Shown here: one piece after another, positions 37,621 through 51,711 of the stretch
Layout of the letters: each line of letters starts with the position of its first letter
How positions within the stretch are numbered: the first letter of the stretch is position 1
Assembly: GCA_002914845.1 (NCBI GenBank)
Contig: JXTC01000480.1
Location: 2,061-66,060, forward strand
Source: Trema orientale
Taxonomy: Eukaryota; Streptophyta; Magnoliopsida; Rosales; Cannabaceae
Direction: 5' to 3'
DNA: 64,000 nucleotides
Notes under the pieces: model-generated
What the model saw: only the letters and a program-made list of their open reading frames with translations
What the model was told of the DNA's origin: nothing
The model's database searches: none
Translations under genes and position numbers: made by a program

Positions 37621-38335
37621 AAGAGAAATTTAGGTGGATGATCAATATTTTAAATTTGATTAAGTAGATATCCATTTTTTGAATTTTATAGCTAAATGTC
37701 CAGGTATATATATTTTTATACTTGTTAGATATGTTTATTTATCGTAAGCCAACGATGATGGGACTAGTTCTTTTGGAGGTGATGCCAGTTCTCATGTTGA
37801 TCATGGGTTTACTTGTCAAACTAATACTGATTTTGTTGCAACCGATGATGACATCCTTCAGTTCACTAGTTCTGATTTGGAGTTTCTTGGCCGTTTCCTC
37901 AACGACACGTCCTATGCCAACTTTGTGTTTACTTGTCAAGACAACGATTTCGTTTAAATTTCAATAACATCTATCAGTTCACTGGTTTTGATTTGGACGA
38001 GTTTCTTGATTACCCTCTTGACGACATGTCGTATGCTCCTCACTGTGGAAGTTAGAAGCAGTTTCTCTGTTAATGTCAATACTTCTAATTTGGAGTTTCT
38101 TCATCCTCTCAATCAGCTGTCGTATGTATGCTAACAATAAAAGTGTTATGGATTTTGTTAATTTCAGTTACTGTACTGAAATGTACTGGGTATATAATTT
38201 TTTTACTTAATATATATAATTTTATACTTAGTATATAAACATATATACCAGGCATTTTGCTATAACATTTGACAAATGAATATTTACTTAAATTGGGCCT
38301 AAAATTTGATCATATTTCTATAAGTCCCAAAAAAT
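37621..38335. mobile_element. TIR element (family B) with gene-like repeated cargo
   Basis: The outer ~110 bp and ~170 bp match 11141-11435 in reverse complement, including the inward-facing 'atagc(a)aaatgtcc' blocks at both ends. Between them lie ~400 bp absent from the short copy. This interior encodes three related peptides with the pattern S-D-L-E-F-L...L-N-D..S-Y-A at 37859-37918, 37975-38037 (+1 codon) and 38084-38133, in different frames. That resembles host or element coding sequence captured by a Pack-MULE-like element. The source gene is not recognised. Confidence 0.55.
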
Positions 38336-38763
38336 AAATATTTAGCCAAACGATAACGTTTATGCTATGACCATATACTTTTTTTTTCTCTCAAGTTTAA
38401 CCTAATTAACGCGGTGCACTTCACCGAGTATAACCAAGCCTACCTGCAACCTTTCATTTAGTGGGCCAATCTAACTTTATCGCCCAATAGAATCGCTTGA
38501 GAGAAAAAACAGGCTCCTATTCTAGACTTTGGCTGCAAAGGTTTCCGTTATTGAGGTAGCAACTACGACGAAGATACACGAAGTGAAAATTCTTAATTGT
38601 TTTCTTCCATCAATTATTTTTGTTTTTTTGGTATGTAAATAAAACACAGTCCAAATTCAGCAGCGCAATCATTTTAATTTTTTTATTTATTTTTCTTTTT
38701 TGGTAGCCACCTACCCAAGAAACGCAGCCACACTCAAATGTACCAAACCCACAAATAGAAATC

Positions 38764-38798
<35 letters not shown>
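38764..38798 (+). repeat. (AAT)n microsatellite
   Basis: About 11-12 uninterrupted trinucleotide repeats, followed by a GA-rich run (about 38810-38832), in the promoter region of the chorismate synthase gene. Confidence 0.95.
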
Positions 38799-38904
38799 TC
38801 CAAAAAAAGAGAGAGAGGGGGAGAGAGAGAGTAGAGGATGGGGGTCAACAGTGAGTTCAAGTTGGAGGGTGGGTCTGGCCTGGGTTGGTAGGTGAGTGCT
38901 GGTT

Positions 38905-38988
38905 ATTCTATATCTATACGCTTTTCCCTGACCAGCACCAACTACGCCCACCAAACCAAAATCTTCTTCTTCTTCTTCTTCTTCATCT
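38905..38988 (+). promoter_or_regulatory. Probable core promoter and CT-rich 5' UTR of CS
   Basis: A TATA-like 'ctatatctata' lies at 38908-38918, about 100 bp before the ATG. A (CTT)n tract at 38962-38985 is typical of plant 5' UTRs near the transcription start. The TATA is imperfect. Confidence 0.45.
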
Positions 38989-39016
38989 TTTGCTGCTGTA
39001 ATACCAAAGCTTAACA

Positions 39017-42000
39017 ATGGCGTCGTCGCTCTCCTCCAACCCCTTTCTGGGAATTTCGCGTAAGGATGGCTTCTCTGGTTTGGGGTCTCTTTCCTCCTCT
39101 GATGTTCGGAACCTTTCTTCCCCTAGTTCTCTCCAGTTCTCCGCCGCCTCACCAACTCCCAAGAAGCTCCGTGAGTCTTTCTTTTATACTCTATTTGGTT
39201 CTCTTCCCAATTCCATTACTTGAGTCAATCGACCAATTTTGTGGGTTATTTATTTATTTATTGAAATATGATTGATTTTTTTTTTTTAAATCTATTTCGT
39301 TGGGATAGTATGTGCCCATGTTATTGTTTGGCCTTTTTTGTTTAGTGTTGAAGTTGTTTCGCTAGATAATTGATGGGTTTTGGAGGAACTAGCCTCTAGA
39401 TGTTGTTAAGTGAATCTTATTAGCAAAGATGATCCATAGCTAAATGTTAGCTTTTTCTTTTTTTTTCCATCTAAAGTTTGCAGATTTTGAAACGGGTTTC
39501 ATTTGTTTTGTACTGTTTGTATAGAATTAGCTTGACAAATCTTAATTGGACTTGTTTTTCCAATGATACCTTTTGTTGAGTCTCAATTTTGTGGGATAAG
39601 ATTAATAAGCACATTGTACTTCGAACTTTTCACACTATCTCATGTGTTTTGTTGCATTTTACTTATAGAGCTGAATAAATGACAAGAAATAGGATTCCAT
39701 GGAACTGATAAGAAAACCTCCTTAGATAGTTGCTTGGGTATCAACTGAGCTAAACTAGTAATAAATGGTTTTAATAAGTTTAACCCACTGTCATTCTTCG
39801 CCTTGAACATGAAAGGTCGAGGACAAAGGTTCAGGTTAGCTTATAACCGTACAAAAAAGTGGGCCTGAAAACATGAAAGCTCGGTGAAATTAACACAGAG
39901 AGAAGGTCCCTGTATTGATACACAATTTGTGAACCTTTTCTGTGACACCATGTTAATAGTTAATTAGAAATGGACAAGCTTAAGAACACGGAGACACATC
40001 TCATGTAGTGTCTGCAGAAGTCAGAACACTGAATCTGATATTACTAAAAAGAAGAGTTCTGAGTTTTTAAAATATGAGACCTTTAGACAACCTCTGATGG
40101 TATGTTATACTTATTGATTGTCTTTAAAAACATGAGGTCATAAGTACATGTAAATCCAGCGTACTCTTTAGGGCGCATGAATAATTTTTTTGAGTGTATA
40201 ATACTGCCCAACTTTTAGAAATTGAGTGCTCACGTTTTTCTTTTGGTCCATGACAAGGAACTACTTTTAATTTTCAACATTAAATGAAAATGGTTAGTTC
40301 TAAATTATATACTTTTGAATTGGCTGGAGGACTTGAATGATCAGAGCTTATAATCATGGGTATATTTGCTGCTGCATTACAGAGGTAAAGGCAGCTGGGA
40401 GTACTTTTGGAACTCATTTTCGTGTTACAACTTATGGAGAATCACATGGTGGTGGTGTTGGCTGCGTAGTTGATGGAGTGCCTCCTAGACGCCCCCTATC
40501 GGAAGCTGATTTGCAAGGGGACCTTGATAGAAGGTATTTGAACTTATGGGGTCATCTTTTTCAAATATTTTTAAAGTTTGAGCAGTTTATTGGGATTCAT
40601 ATTTTCAGATATGCATGACAAGTTCTTTGCATTTTGACACAACAAGTTGGATGAAATTGATACTAAATCTTCTTGACTACTTTTTCCGTGCTAATATACA
40701 TCATTTTTATGCTGTTATTAATTTAGTTTCTTTTGATGCAAAGTTGTTGTTGAGTTTAAAAGAAAAGTTGTTTATAAGCTCACAATCAAAATTATGTTAT
40801 AGGAGGCCAGGTCAAAGTCGAATTACTACTCCTAGGAAGGAGACTGACACATGCAAAATACTTTCGGGGGTGTACGAAGGTTATAAATGTAGATCCATTT
40901 TGCAGCTGTCTTTTTTACCTTGTTGTGTGTTCTTCAGCTTAGAAATTCTTCTCTCAGATCACCTTTAACAGTTCTTACATTCTTCTCTCAGATCACCTTT
41001 AACTGTTCTTACTCATGATTTTTATTGCAGGAAAGACAACTGGAACACCAATTCATGTATTTGTACCCAATACTGATCAAAGAGGACACGTAAGTGGCCA
41101 CTGCCAGAAAAAACCATTTATAGTTTGGAGTGAATTGAAGTTGTTATCACATTTATTGTGTTTACAGTTGAATGTCAACTTAAAAATGAATAGAAACTGT
41201 CATATATTGCTATCAGGGTTTTCAACTATTGTGTCTTTGTACTTTTAGGATTACACTGAGATGTCGATAGCTTATCGGCCTTCCCATGCAGATGCAACAT
41301 ACGATATGAAGTATGGTATTAGAGCTGTGCAGGTACCCTTTCTGTAACAGTAATATATTTATTGACTTGCTTATAATGAATTATTTTGTTCTAACTTAAT
41401 GTAAATGAAGGGTGGAGGTAGGTCTTCAGCAAGAGAAACTATTGGAAGAGTTGCTGCTGGAGCAATTGCGAAGAAAATTCTTAAGGAATTTTCAGGAACT
41501 GAGGTCTGTTTGTTATCTAGGCTGGATGGAATTATTTCTTCTTCTCCTTCTTTTGGGTCTCTGTGGCATATATTTTAGAAGTTTTGGGCTCAGTTTGATA
41601 AAAATTACATTCCTAAATCAAATCCAAGCTCATATAAGCTGTATATTCTGGATAATTATTAACACTATACCATAATGTCTAAAAGCTCTGGTAGGTTTAC
41701 TCATTGTTCCCTAATCGAAGTGTAACCACATTGGTAAATTTGGTATATAAGATTCAAAATTGACTAGTATTTGTGACCTACCATTTATGTGCTTGTATTT
41801 ATTTGTTTCTTTCATAACTAGTAGCATCTTTCTGATTAGTTATGGAACATTGAGCTTTTGATTTATGTTGGCTTGTTGATATGTATACTTTAATTCGTTC
41901 TAATTTTTGTCACAATCTCTTCCCATCTGTAGGTTCTTGCTTATGTTTCACAAGTACACAGTGTTGAGCTTCCAGCGGGGTTGGTTGATCATGACACTTT

Positions 42001-44254
42001 GACACTTGATCAGGTACCATTATGAGTGTTGATCATGAGTTTTACTGTTGGTGATTTGACAAATAATTGATAAAGTTTAGAGAATTTGTTCAAATAAGAG
42101 CACTGGTAGTTCTCTAGTTTACTCTTCTTTTTCACAATCTTGCAGAAAATTTTAAAGTAACTTATTATTTCTCTTGATTCTTTTTTGAGTATCATGTGCA
42201 TTTATAATATTGAAGGCTCACCATCTTTATGCTGTTTGTTTGAAAATTTTGAATTGTCAATCAGCTGACTTTTCCACATGTAAAACATTACCAGATAGAA
42301 AGCAATATTGTGCGGTGCCCTGATCCTGAATATGCAGAAAAGATGATTGCTGCCATAGACACTATCCGGGTGAGAGGGGATTCAATTGGCGGCATTGTTA
42401 CGTGCATTGTGAAGAATTGTCCACGTGTAAGAATTCCTCCCCCTTCGCTTTTCCGTGTGTGGGCTGCGCTTTGAGTTTGCAGGCCTTCATGTGATATTTG
42501 CATGTTGTATTCCTCAATATGAAAACTAAAGGCAGTAAAATTTGTTATTTGTGTTAAATGCTATTTAGATAATTCTTGAAAACCTTTAATGGGGTATTTA
42601 ACGATATCTGTTTTTGTAATTAGGGGCTTGGCTCACCAGTTTTTGACAAACTTGAAGCTGAGTTTGCTAAAGCTCTCATGTCATTACCAGCAACAAAGGG
42701 CTTTGAAATTGGAAGTGGATTTGCAGGTTAAGATTTAAGCAACTTATATTGGTTTTTGGATTGTAGCTGCCTTCAAACTTCTTAATTTGGATGTCGACCG
42801 AAGAATGAATGCTCAACATAAATTATCATCTTCATTGTAGTTTGAGTGAATTTAAGTTGTTAGTCAAATCCTGGCAGGGACTTTTTTGACTGGAAGTGAA
42901 CATAATGACGAGTTCTTTCTTGATGAACATAATAGAATCAGGACAAGGACAAATCGCTCTGGGGGAATACAGGTACTTTCCTAGGCTTCAATTAGTTTTT
43001 AGATGTAGAGTAATCTGATGAAATGTTTCTGTTGAGGGTGTATGTTCGTGCACTTATTTTTTTATGCTGGCAAGTAGGGAGGATTGTCCAACGGGGAAAT
43101 CATAAGCATGAGAATCGCTTTCAAGCCGACTGCTACAATTGGTGTAAGTCTGATCTCTCCACCTCTTTTTGTCTTAAGTAGCATGCACATGGAGACCCTG
43201 GTGCTATTGTTGTTCTCTTTTTGCATTGCCTTCGTTTTATGAGATATTAGGGTCTGTCCAACACAAATATGTGATACATCACATATATGGCTATCAGTAT
43301 ATTGATTTGGAAGAGCCGAAGGGCTAGTATTCTTGTGCCTACTTGGTTCACTTGATGTTGTTTATTCCTTGATATTTAGTGACATGTAAACGTCCAACAT
43401 GGAACAAGTTTGATCGTTGATTATTACTTAGTTGGTACTTGGTAACTTCCAGCTATCTTTTATGTGATAAAATAAGAATCTTTTCTGCTGCAATAGCAGT
43501 CCATACCTTGTTAATCAGGAAAAGTTCAAGATAGTCATATGCTTTTTTCTTCTTCTTTTCTTTTTTCCTCTTTTTTTTTTTTTTTTTTTTTACCAAAGCA
43601 GTTACTGACAATTATCGACTTAGTTGATTGTCAAAAAGGGCTCTCTTTGTGTCATCTAAATCTGGCTTTGTTGTTATTGATTTTTTTTTTCAATAAATAT
43701 TTTCCAGAAGAAGCAGCATACAGTGACTAGAGATAAACACGAGACGGATCTTATCACTCGGGGTCGCCATGATCCTTGTGTTGTTCCTAGAGGTATATAG
43801 TAGTTTAATATCGATGCATATGGAGCTTCTCTCTACATTTCTTTTTTATTTTCTTACTACTGATTTGTGTGGTTCCATTGTTCTCACTTTGCTGGTGTGT
43901 ATGTGGGTGTTTCTTTTTTTCTTTTGGAAAATGAGAGTTTCTTAAGTATGTTGCCCTAGCATAACTTTTGTCTTCATTATATTATATTACTGCTGCTATT
44001 ATATCCTCATTTTTCGTTCTTCAATAATTTTTTCCGGGACAAAAAAGTTTCAATCTAACGAAACATATGATTTGTGCTTGGTTGGTAATGTGGCAGCTGT
44101 GCCAATGGTAGAGGCCATGGTAGCTCTGGTGCTTGTGGACCAGTTAATGGCACAACATGCACAGTGCAATCTGTTTCCTCTAAATGAAGATCTACAAGAG
44201 CCTCTCGAGTTGCCCAAGTTTGTAGATGCGGATGAAGCCGCTTTATCCCTTTGA
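39017..44254 (+). CDS. CS: Chorismate synthase, chloroplastic (13 exons)
   Basis: It converts 5-enolpyruvylshikimate 3-phosphate to chorismate with reduced FMN, the last shikimate-pathway step, in plastids. Exons: 39017-39170, 40383-40533, 40803-40879, 41031-41089, 41249-41332, 41411-41503, 41933-42013, 42295-42426, 42624-42726, 42878-42972, 43078-43143, 43708-43792, 44097-44254. All introns are GT-AG and phases join without a stop, giving 445 codons, the usual plant length. Residues 1-51 are Ser-rich, fitting a transit peptide. Family signatures: GESHGGGVG (70-78), [11 protein letters not shown] (178-188) and [10 protein letters not shown] (385-394). The gene appears intact. A partial, broken copy lies at 12446-20976 on the same strand. 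Confidence 0.96.
40945..41012 (+). repeat. 34-bp tandem duplication in CS intron 3
   Basis: 'attcttctctcagatcacc...gttcttac' occurs twice in direct succession with one mismatch, just upstream of the exon 4 acceptor. Confidence 0.9.
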
Positions 44255-44560
44255 AAGTCTGCCAAAGCCTTTTGTAGAGTTTTCTACTGAAACAAGTGCA
44301 AAATTTTCTCTGGACACTTGCAAACATGAGATTACCGACCGAGTCCCAATCATTTGGTCTTTGCCTGTTTATGCCATCCGTTGATCGTTGCGAGAAATGA
44401 GTTATGATTATGTTGTATGTGCTTACAAATAGTATGGTATTTTATTTGGGACCTTTTTTTTTCCCCTCTCAGAGTTGTTTAACAATTTTTTTTTTTTTTT
44501 TACTTGGATGTAATAATACATGTATTGTGATTAATAAATTGGTGATCCGAAGGAGCAATG
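44255..44560 (+). other. CS 3' UTR
   Basis: Sequence after the TGA shares blocks with 20977-21130 behind the partial copy (for example 'gccaaagcctttt' and 'gaaaattttctctggacac'). An AATAAA lies near 44531. The exact polyadenylation site is unknown. Confidence 0.5.
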
Positions 44561-47500
44561 TCAACATCTTTCTGGCCCTCTTTTTAGTTCTCGTTTTGGG
44601 TTGCGAAAAGCAAAAGAATCCATGGCTTGTCACAGGCTTTTAATTTTATCTCATTTTGCATAACACATAATTTCTGTGTTGCATCTTGTTTAGAACTTGT
44701 AAACAAACAATGTCAAAAATATCACTAGCGTGGCCGTAGCGCACCACAAGCTCGTTGCTTCATACGTTATCAAGTTTGTTTCTTATTAACTTTTTTTTTC
44801 TTTTTTTTTGCTGAAATATTTTTAGTTAATTCGCTAAGACTTTTATTCTTTAATATGGTCCTATGATACTAGAATAGGTTAGGTTATCGTTGTTTTTAAC
44901 AAGTTCTCAAAGTTATGTACAGAACATCAAACTATTAATACCATTTTCAACGATGGAAAACTCTAATTGTTGCCCACAAAAACTCGAATAGATGTGGAGC
45001 CACAGCATGAGTGTTGATGTGGGACTATTGGAATTCAAATTAGTTTTTTCCTTTAGGGAAACGGACAATATTAAGAGTACTTTGCATCCAAATAATATTT
45101 TTAGGACCATTTTTTATAATAATTTTTTTTTTTTTTTTTGGGAACTAGTGATTTTTATGTGAATAATTATAGTAGTTGTCCTTTTTTTGTTATGTACTTC
45201 GTCATAGCAAAGGTCTGTTTTTAATTTTCTACGGCTATATTATCGAAAAAAACAACTTTCACTCTATCTATATATCAACTGATAACCGGAGCTAGTTTGT
45301 TTTTATACTAAAAGTACTAGTTTCTAGATTGAATAAATAAGTTTTTACATCGAGTATATCAGTTATCTACTAGTTTAGCATAAATATTCTACTATACACT
45401 AGATCAGTTGATTTACTAGGTATATAAGTTTCTTATACTGAGTATATCAAGCTGTTAACTTGTATCTTTGGCCATTTCTGTATAAAGTTTGAAAAGCATA
45501 CATATATTTCAAAAGAGCCTAAAATTCAGCCATTTTATAAATCCCCTTTTTTGTGACCGGTAGTCATTTTAGGGTGAATATAATAAAATGACTAGTTTTT
45601 AAAAATCATATTGAAAAGTGTTCCGACAAATATCATTCAGCCCCAAAAACACTCCTAGTCGTGTCCAAATCATGTTCTCTATGGTTTGAAAAATGTCTGT
45701 TTTACATGGGCATTCTACAAGTCTAACAGGCCTTGGTATGCTATACAAAAGTTCGAAACAATTAGACAAGTACCACTTACTAGACTTAATTAATTATTTG
45801 TAGCAATTATATTCTTTACTCTAATTAATACTAATTTTTCTTTTCAAAATTTCTATTTTGTCAGTTGCCCCACCCAAGATCAATTTCAAAAGAGAAGTTT
45901 AGCTGCTGAAAGTAGCTAAATACCATTGGTAATTAAACAAATACAATGGTATTTAGCTTAACTCCTTGAAATTTGGACTTCGTACAAAAATCCAAACCCA
46001 AAGTAACAATAATTGAAAATTCCGGATGGGCTGATTTTTTTTTGAAAAATCTCATTTAGAATAATATCACTTTTTGAAGTTTTATTAGAAAAATAGTACT
46101 TTTAAAAATATTTAGAAAATATCACTTTTTTTTTCAAAATTAGTGTTTTTCAATGGTACTCGAGGTAACCAATTAGGTTATTTAAGGTAACCAATCTAAT
46201 TAAGTAATTGACCAAGTGATCTCAGATACTCGACTAGTTATCTTAAGTATCTTATCAATTAATAAGAAGTGATATTTTTCTAATTAATTTTAAAAATGGT
46301 ATTTTTATAATTAAATCAGGAATTTTTCAGAACAATCTCAAATTCCGGGATTTTTCAATTTTTTTTGAAAAATTACTATAAAAAATCAAATTTCCTCTTA
46401 AACTTTCATTTCGGTCCAAATTGGTCCAAGTCCCATCGAAATCCAACTCTTCCTTTCCTTGGTCAAAGGGCCTAATTATTTGGGCGTGTGTGCAGCCCAG
46501 GTTTAGATAGGAAATCAAGATGAAACAATTGTAACAAGAGAATGGTGGGATGCTTCGAACTATGACCAATATTTTCTTGTAAATTTTATTTTCGTCAACC
46601 GAAAACAAGTCATAGTTTTTATATCAGCTGAATATATTTACTTTGTTGTAGAAACAAATCATATGTTCATCATTTTAAGCCGTTTTGTCTTTGTTTTGGG
46701 GTGCTTTTCTTCACTCAAAGGACTAGACACTAATAATTCAAAAAATCACATTCATTGGACACACGTACAGAGATTTTCACAACTGGCCAAATTTCAATGA
46801 AAATATGGCTTTTTATTTTTATTTTGTACGTCTGTAAATTATTAATTTACCCCGACACTACTTTACTTTGTAAACTACCCATTGACAAGCAAATCACAGA
46901 TTTGACTTTTACAGCAATTATTAGTTTTTCACTTATTTATTTTTAATAGATAGTGTAACGAAAGGAAACACACCACAACTTTTGGGATAAGTAACCGAAT
47001 ATCACATTTTAACACATGAAAGGCAATTTACAACTTAATTTTTATAATATGTTACAACAGTTGATGATTAATAGTTTTTGTTACTATGGCTAATAATAAT
47101 TGTTAACACGAGTCATGGTAAAAATTACTCCTAAAAAAATCACCATTAACACATCCATAAAAAACATTCATCCGTCAAAGTAGTAACCAAAAATTAATTT
47201 GGAATAAATGGTCTTATTTTTGTACATTCGCCGATTAGATTTAGCCAAAGCATGTTGGAATTTTGGAATTGTTTCCTTGTCTTTCCTTTCTATTTTGGCT
47301 ATTGCCCAAGCATATAGGTGTGGTTGTTACCTCATTTTAGAATGAAATTTGATTAGACTTTGAAATCAGTTGATGGAATCGGAACAAAAATAAGGTGGTG
47401 ATGAGTAGAAGTAATACACAACTCCATCATTTTTTAATATCAATGCTTAATCTAATAGCTCATTACTAATACATACATCTAATCATAAATTCTCATATAA

Positions 47501-48386
47501 TAGTATACAGTATACACATTTACTCGTTATGTTCATTTAATGACATGGTATACAGTATACGTGCATTTGCTATTTATGTTCATTTAATGACAAGGAAAAT
47601 GGAGGGTCTCCTCCATTTGAAAAAATAAAATAAAATAAAATAAAAATGGAGGGTCTCATATGCTCCCAAATGAGTTAATTCAAGGTAATTACTAATTAAC
47701 AATCATATAGTATTGTAAGTTGTAACACTAACAACAGTGGAACTATATACATGTGGATTTCTCTTTTTGTAGGAGAAAAATGGACACAATTTTGCACCCT
47801 TGAACTTTCAAAAGGTGAGTTTTCAACTGGACCCATGGACTCAAATCACCCAACTACAAAATCTTCCCTTTACTTAGATTTGCTCAGGTAGAATCTCATC
47901 ATATCTAGCTAGCTATAGTAAGAAACTTTCACTTTTCCCCTTTCTTTCTTTCCCCCCCTTGGGAAAAAGAGCTCAAAGGGAAAATAATTAATCAGGTAAT
48001 TAAAGATATGTGAATTGTTCAGCAAAATTATTATTTCCCTTTTATGACTCTTCTAAGTCAAACAAGACCCATAAATTTGAAACCTAATTTAGTTAAGTAT
48101 GAAACAGGAAAAGCTCAAAAAAACAATCATATTTCATTGCTGCCAACTTAAACTAACATTCCACTAGAACAGCCCACCAGCAAATTATTTGATATTTTTC
48201 CATTTATATGCTTTGTGACTTCCCAACTAATAAGAACTGCTCATACTTATTTTAGTCATGACATTATAGATCCTCAACTTCATCAACATTATATAGATCA
48301 TTTTTTCATCATCATAAAGGCAATTGGTTGATTTTGACTTGTCTTGTATAGACCCTTCAGACATGTCATAATCCACAGATATTGAG
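44561..48386. other. AT-rich intergenic DNA
   Basis: No gene is recognised. At about 46030-46350 the two ends ('ttagaaaaatagtac' and, inverted, 'ttagaaaaatatcac') suggest a decayed TIR element. At 47505-47660 short direct repeats occur ('tatacagtatac', 'gttcatttaatgaca', 'atggagggtctc', each twice). Confidence 0.5.
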
Positions 48387-48414
48387 ATATATATATATAT
48401 ATATATTTAGGTTG

Positions 48415-48473
<59 letters not shown>

Positions 48474-48490
48474 ATATATATATATATATC
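48387..48490. repeat. (TA)n microsatellite
   Basis: Two long TA runs separated by 'ttaggttgccaa'. Shorter TA runs occur at about 51470-51493 and 52035-52065. Confidence 0.95.
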
Positions 48491-51400
48491 TGTATTGTAT
48501 GGAAAAATAATAATTTATGTGAATCTCTATCCTTAGTTTAAGGGGTCAAAAGGGTGGAACGTGTGAATAGGATATGAGAGGTTCTAATAATTTAATGTGC
48601 TAAAGATAAGCCTTTACATAACAATGATAGGACAACCCTAAAGCAGATTCCACATATATTAAATATTTATATATGTATGTATGTATATCATAAAGTTTTT
48701 GTCATACATCGGAGAGATAGGGAAGGGATATAGCACTTAATTAAAAAGACGGGATATACATTATTGTGTAGGATGGATGACCAAACACCGCTTAAGTTTG
48801 GGATTAACAAATTTGATATTTTAGAGAAAAGGAAAGGAAAAGAATATATATAAATATATTCATGTATATCCTTTGTATTATTGAACTTTAACAAGGATTT
48901 AGCAACAGCAAAAAATTGACTTTCGATATTGACTAGCTCTTCATGTATCAATCAATATGATCACCAAGAAACGGAAATGTTCTTAATAATATTGCATTAG
49001 TTATGTATCATTTACCCTCATGTTATTTTCTTCCATTATTATATAGTTGATGTGTATTTTTTCAGGTGACAACTTAACAATACACGATGGATTAATAAGA
49101 AAAAGATTGTTATTGCAATGTGAATATAATTTTATTATTATCGGTTGATCTTGTGTTGGAATATTAGTCATTTAATCTAGCTATGATCTCCTTATGGGTT
49201 TCGATCAAACTTGTCTTTATATTAATTTCTTCATCAATTAAATGTATATTTGATTAGACCCTTTCAACCATAATATTTATTCTCTTAAAAGTACCAAGCA
49301 TGCAGAAATATCTAAAGCTAAACCATAGAGAAGAGAGAATAAACATCATCATTACAGCTCAATACTTTGTTGCTAATTAAAACCTCAAGGAAAAGAGGAA
49401 AGGGTAGAAATTATTTCTGAGATTATTAAGGAGAAATTAATTAATATATAGGTTGTAGGTTTAAATTGGTTTAATTATTAACACTATAAAAATGAGGTGG
49501 GACTTGACTTCAAAATTGTTTACTCCTATGTCGCTAATGGGTTCTGTTTAGTTAGTAAGGAAATTATTAGTTCATGCATGTGAAAATTCTGGTAAGATAA
49601 TCATGAACAATAAAAAAGCCTGGTCATTATATAGTGTACTAATGATATTTCGTGTCACACGCTAAGCTTTCCACCACAATAAAATTGAGAGGTAGTATAA
49701 CACTTTTGACGTTTCAGGTTTTTTTTATTTATTTTTGGGTGACGTTTGAGAGTTAAATTGTATAGTTGGAGAAAACTCCTATTCTTTATTCATGATTTCA
49801 TGGTCTAATTTTTTTTTTATAAAAAATTAAATTTCTTTTTTTTTCAAATATAAAATTTTAATAGTTCCATGTATCTTATTTTCTCTTATTTCATTTTAAG
49901 GAATGCTAACAACCGCATCTACATCAACCTCTTTATTACTATTTATTTATGATACAAGTGCTTTCCACTTTTTAAACCGTTTAAATAAATGACTTGTTAT
50001 TATTTTTTTCCTTTTTTTCCCCGAAAAAGTGAAAAAAATATATGTTAATATATAAATGGGACGTCTGATAAAAATGTTGATATAAAAGTATTCAAGTATT
50101 CCTCAGTTTTAATGGAACCTTAAATTTCAACTTAGTCCGATTAATTTCAAAATTAAAGCTTTTTCTTTTTAAGTTGAAATTTAAAGCCACTTTAAATTAT
50201 AAAGAACTGCCATATTTTATCTTTAAAAAAAAAAAGTGCCATATTATACATGTATCTTTCTCTATCATTAATTCACATAGGTTGCTAGTACTTATCAGCA
50301 AAATAATGACGACAGATCGAATAACTTTCCGCTTAGATACATTGACATTGTACCCATTCTGTGTGGATTAATACATATGTCATATCCTTTTGTGCTTAAT
50401 TAATCTTCAATTCATATCTTATATGATTCATTGATTAATTGTCCCAATAATTGTTCCTACTACATCAAGAAACAAACAAATACAATAATATCACTCATAA
50501 CGAATTGTTCAATAGCAACAAATTTCTAGTATTTTTCACTAGCCAAGAGATGATCAACCATGTTTCGTACTCTCCTTGGGTCTTTTCCAAACCCTATTTT
50601 GCTTTTAGATAAGAGAGGAGTACACATTGTGAATTAATATATCCCAAATTTGTTGGTTGAAATACCATTAATTAATAATGGCTTTATAGAGGAATTAAAA
50701 TTGAACGACATGTTCGTATGTCTTGAAATGGAAGGTAAAGAAAATTCATATCCTTCTTATTAATTTCCTTTGGGAAAGTAGAAGAAGTGCTGGTAAAAAA
50801 AGACCAAAAATCACAATGACACAAAGGATAAAAACAATTAGAAAAGGGCAGGGTAAAAAACAAGGGTAGGGGTAAAATATCACCATATAGCTGAATGTAA
50901 CGCTGTGAATACAGTCCATAGATTCCTTTTAAACCTCTGTTGGAGCCATGTTGTCTATATAGTTAGAGGTATAATTACTCTGTTGAATATTATTAATGAT
51001 GATTCTTGTCGTTTTATTAAAAACCTATGAGTTTTGTCAAGTCCACTCTTTATTTCAATTTTTGTGCTTGCTGATTTGAATTAATAGAGTTCCAAATTTT
51101 TCATAATTAAAAGAGAATAAATAAATAACTGAACACCTCCGTACTATGGTTTGAGCTTGACTCAGACATTCGTCTGCCTCTAATTAACTATAATCTAGTT
51201 TTACCTTATTTTATACAACAGAATATTGTTAGTTCGAAAATACTAATCGAATTGTACCTTTATTAGTTTCTTAGACTTCAACGTGTGCAACGTATTTTCA
51301 TTAATTAATACTCTCACGTGTATTTTGCTTTTGTTAATTTTTTTTACGTATTTTGTTGCTTAAATTTTTATTAATTAAATTGCATTCCATCATTTTCAAT

Positions 51401-51518
51401 GTTAGGACATTCCAATCAGTAGGCACATTCAAATTCATTTCTTGAACACGAAAAGGAGTGCTTCGTTGATTATATATATATATATATATATATAGATATA
51501 CACACATGTACAACTTAA
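48491..51518. other. AT-rich intergenic DNA
   Basis: No gene, RNA gene or clear repeat beyond the TA run near 51470-51493. Confidence 0.5.
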
Positions 51519-51708
51519 GGGCCTGTTTGGGATAGTTTTTACTTCTTGAAGTAAAAGTATAAAAAGATCTTCTTAAAAAAGATGGTAGGTCCATGCTTCT
51601 TTAAAAAGATCTTTTGGATAAAAAAAGATCTTTTAAAAATTCATCCAAACACTCCTAAAAGATCTTTTGAGCCCTAAAAGATCTTTGAAAGCTGTGCCAA
51701 ATGGGCCC
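51519..51708. mobile_element. 190-bp Tourist-like MITE with TAA target duplication
   Basis: It starts GGGCCTGTTTGGGATAG and, inverted, ends GGGCCCATTTGGCACAG. TAA flanks both sides (51516-51518 and 51709-51711), the 3-bp duplication of PIF/Harbinger elements. The interior repeats AAAGATCTTT-type palindromes. It is related to 13695-13882. There is no coding capacity, so it would depend on a transposase supplied elsewhere. Confidence 0.8.
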
Positions 51709-51711
51709 TAA

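Noticed and set aside
38610..39017. 135-codon minus-strand frame over the CS promoter
   Set aside because: It consists of translated microsatellites (AAT, CTT, GA) and promoter DNA, with no domain.
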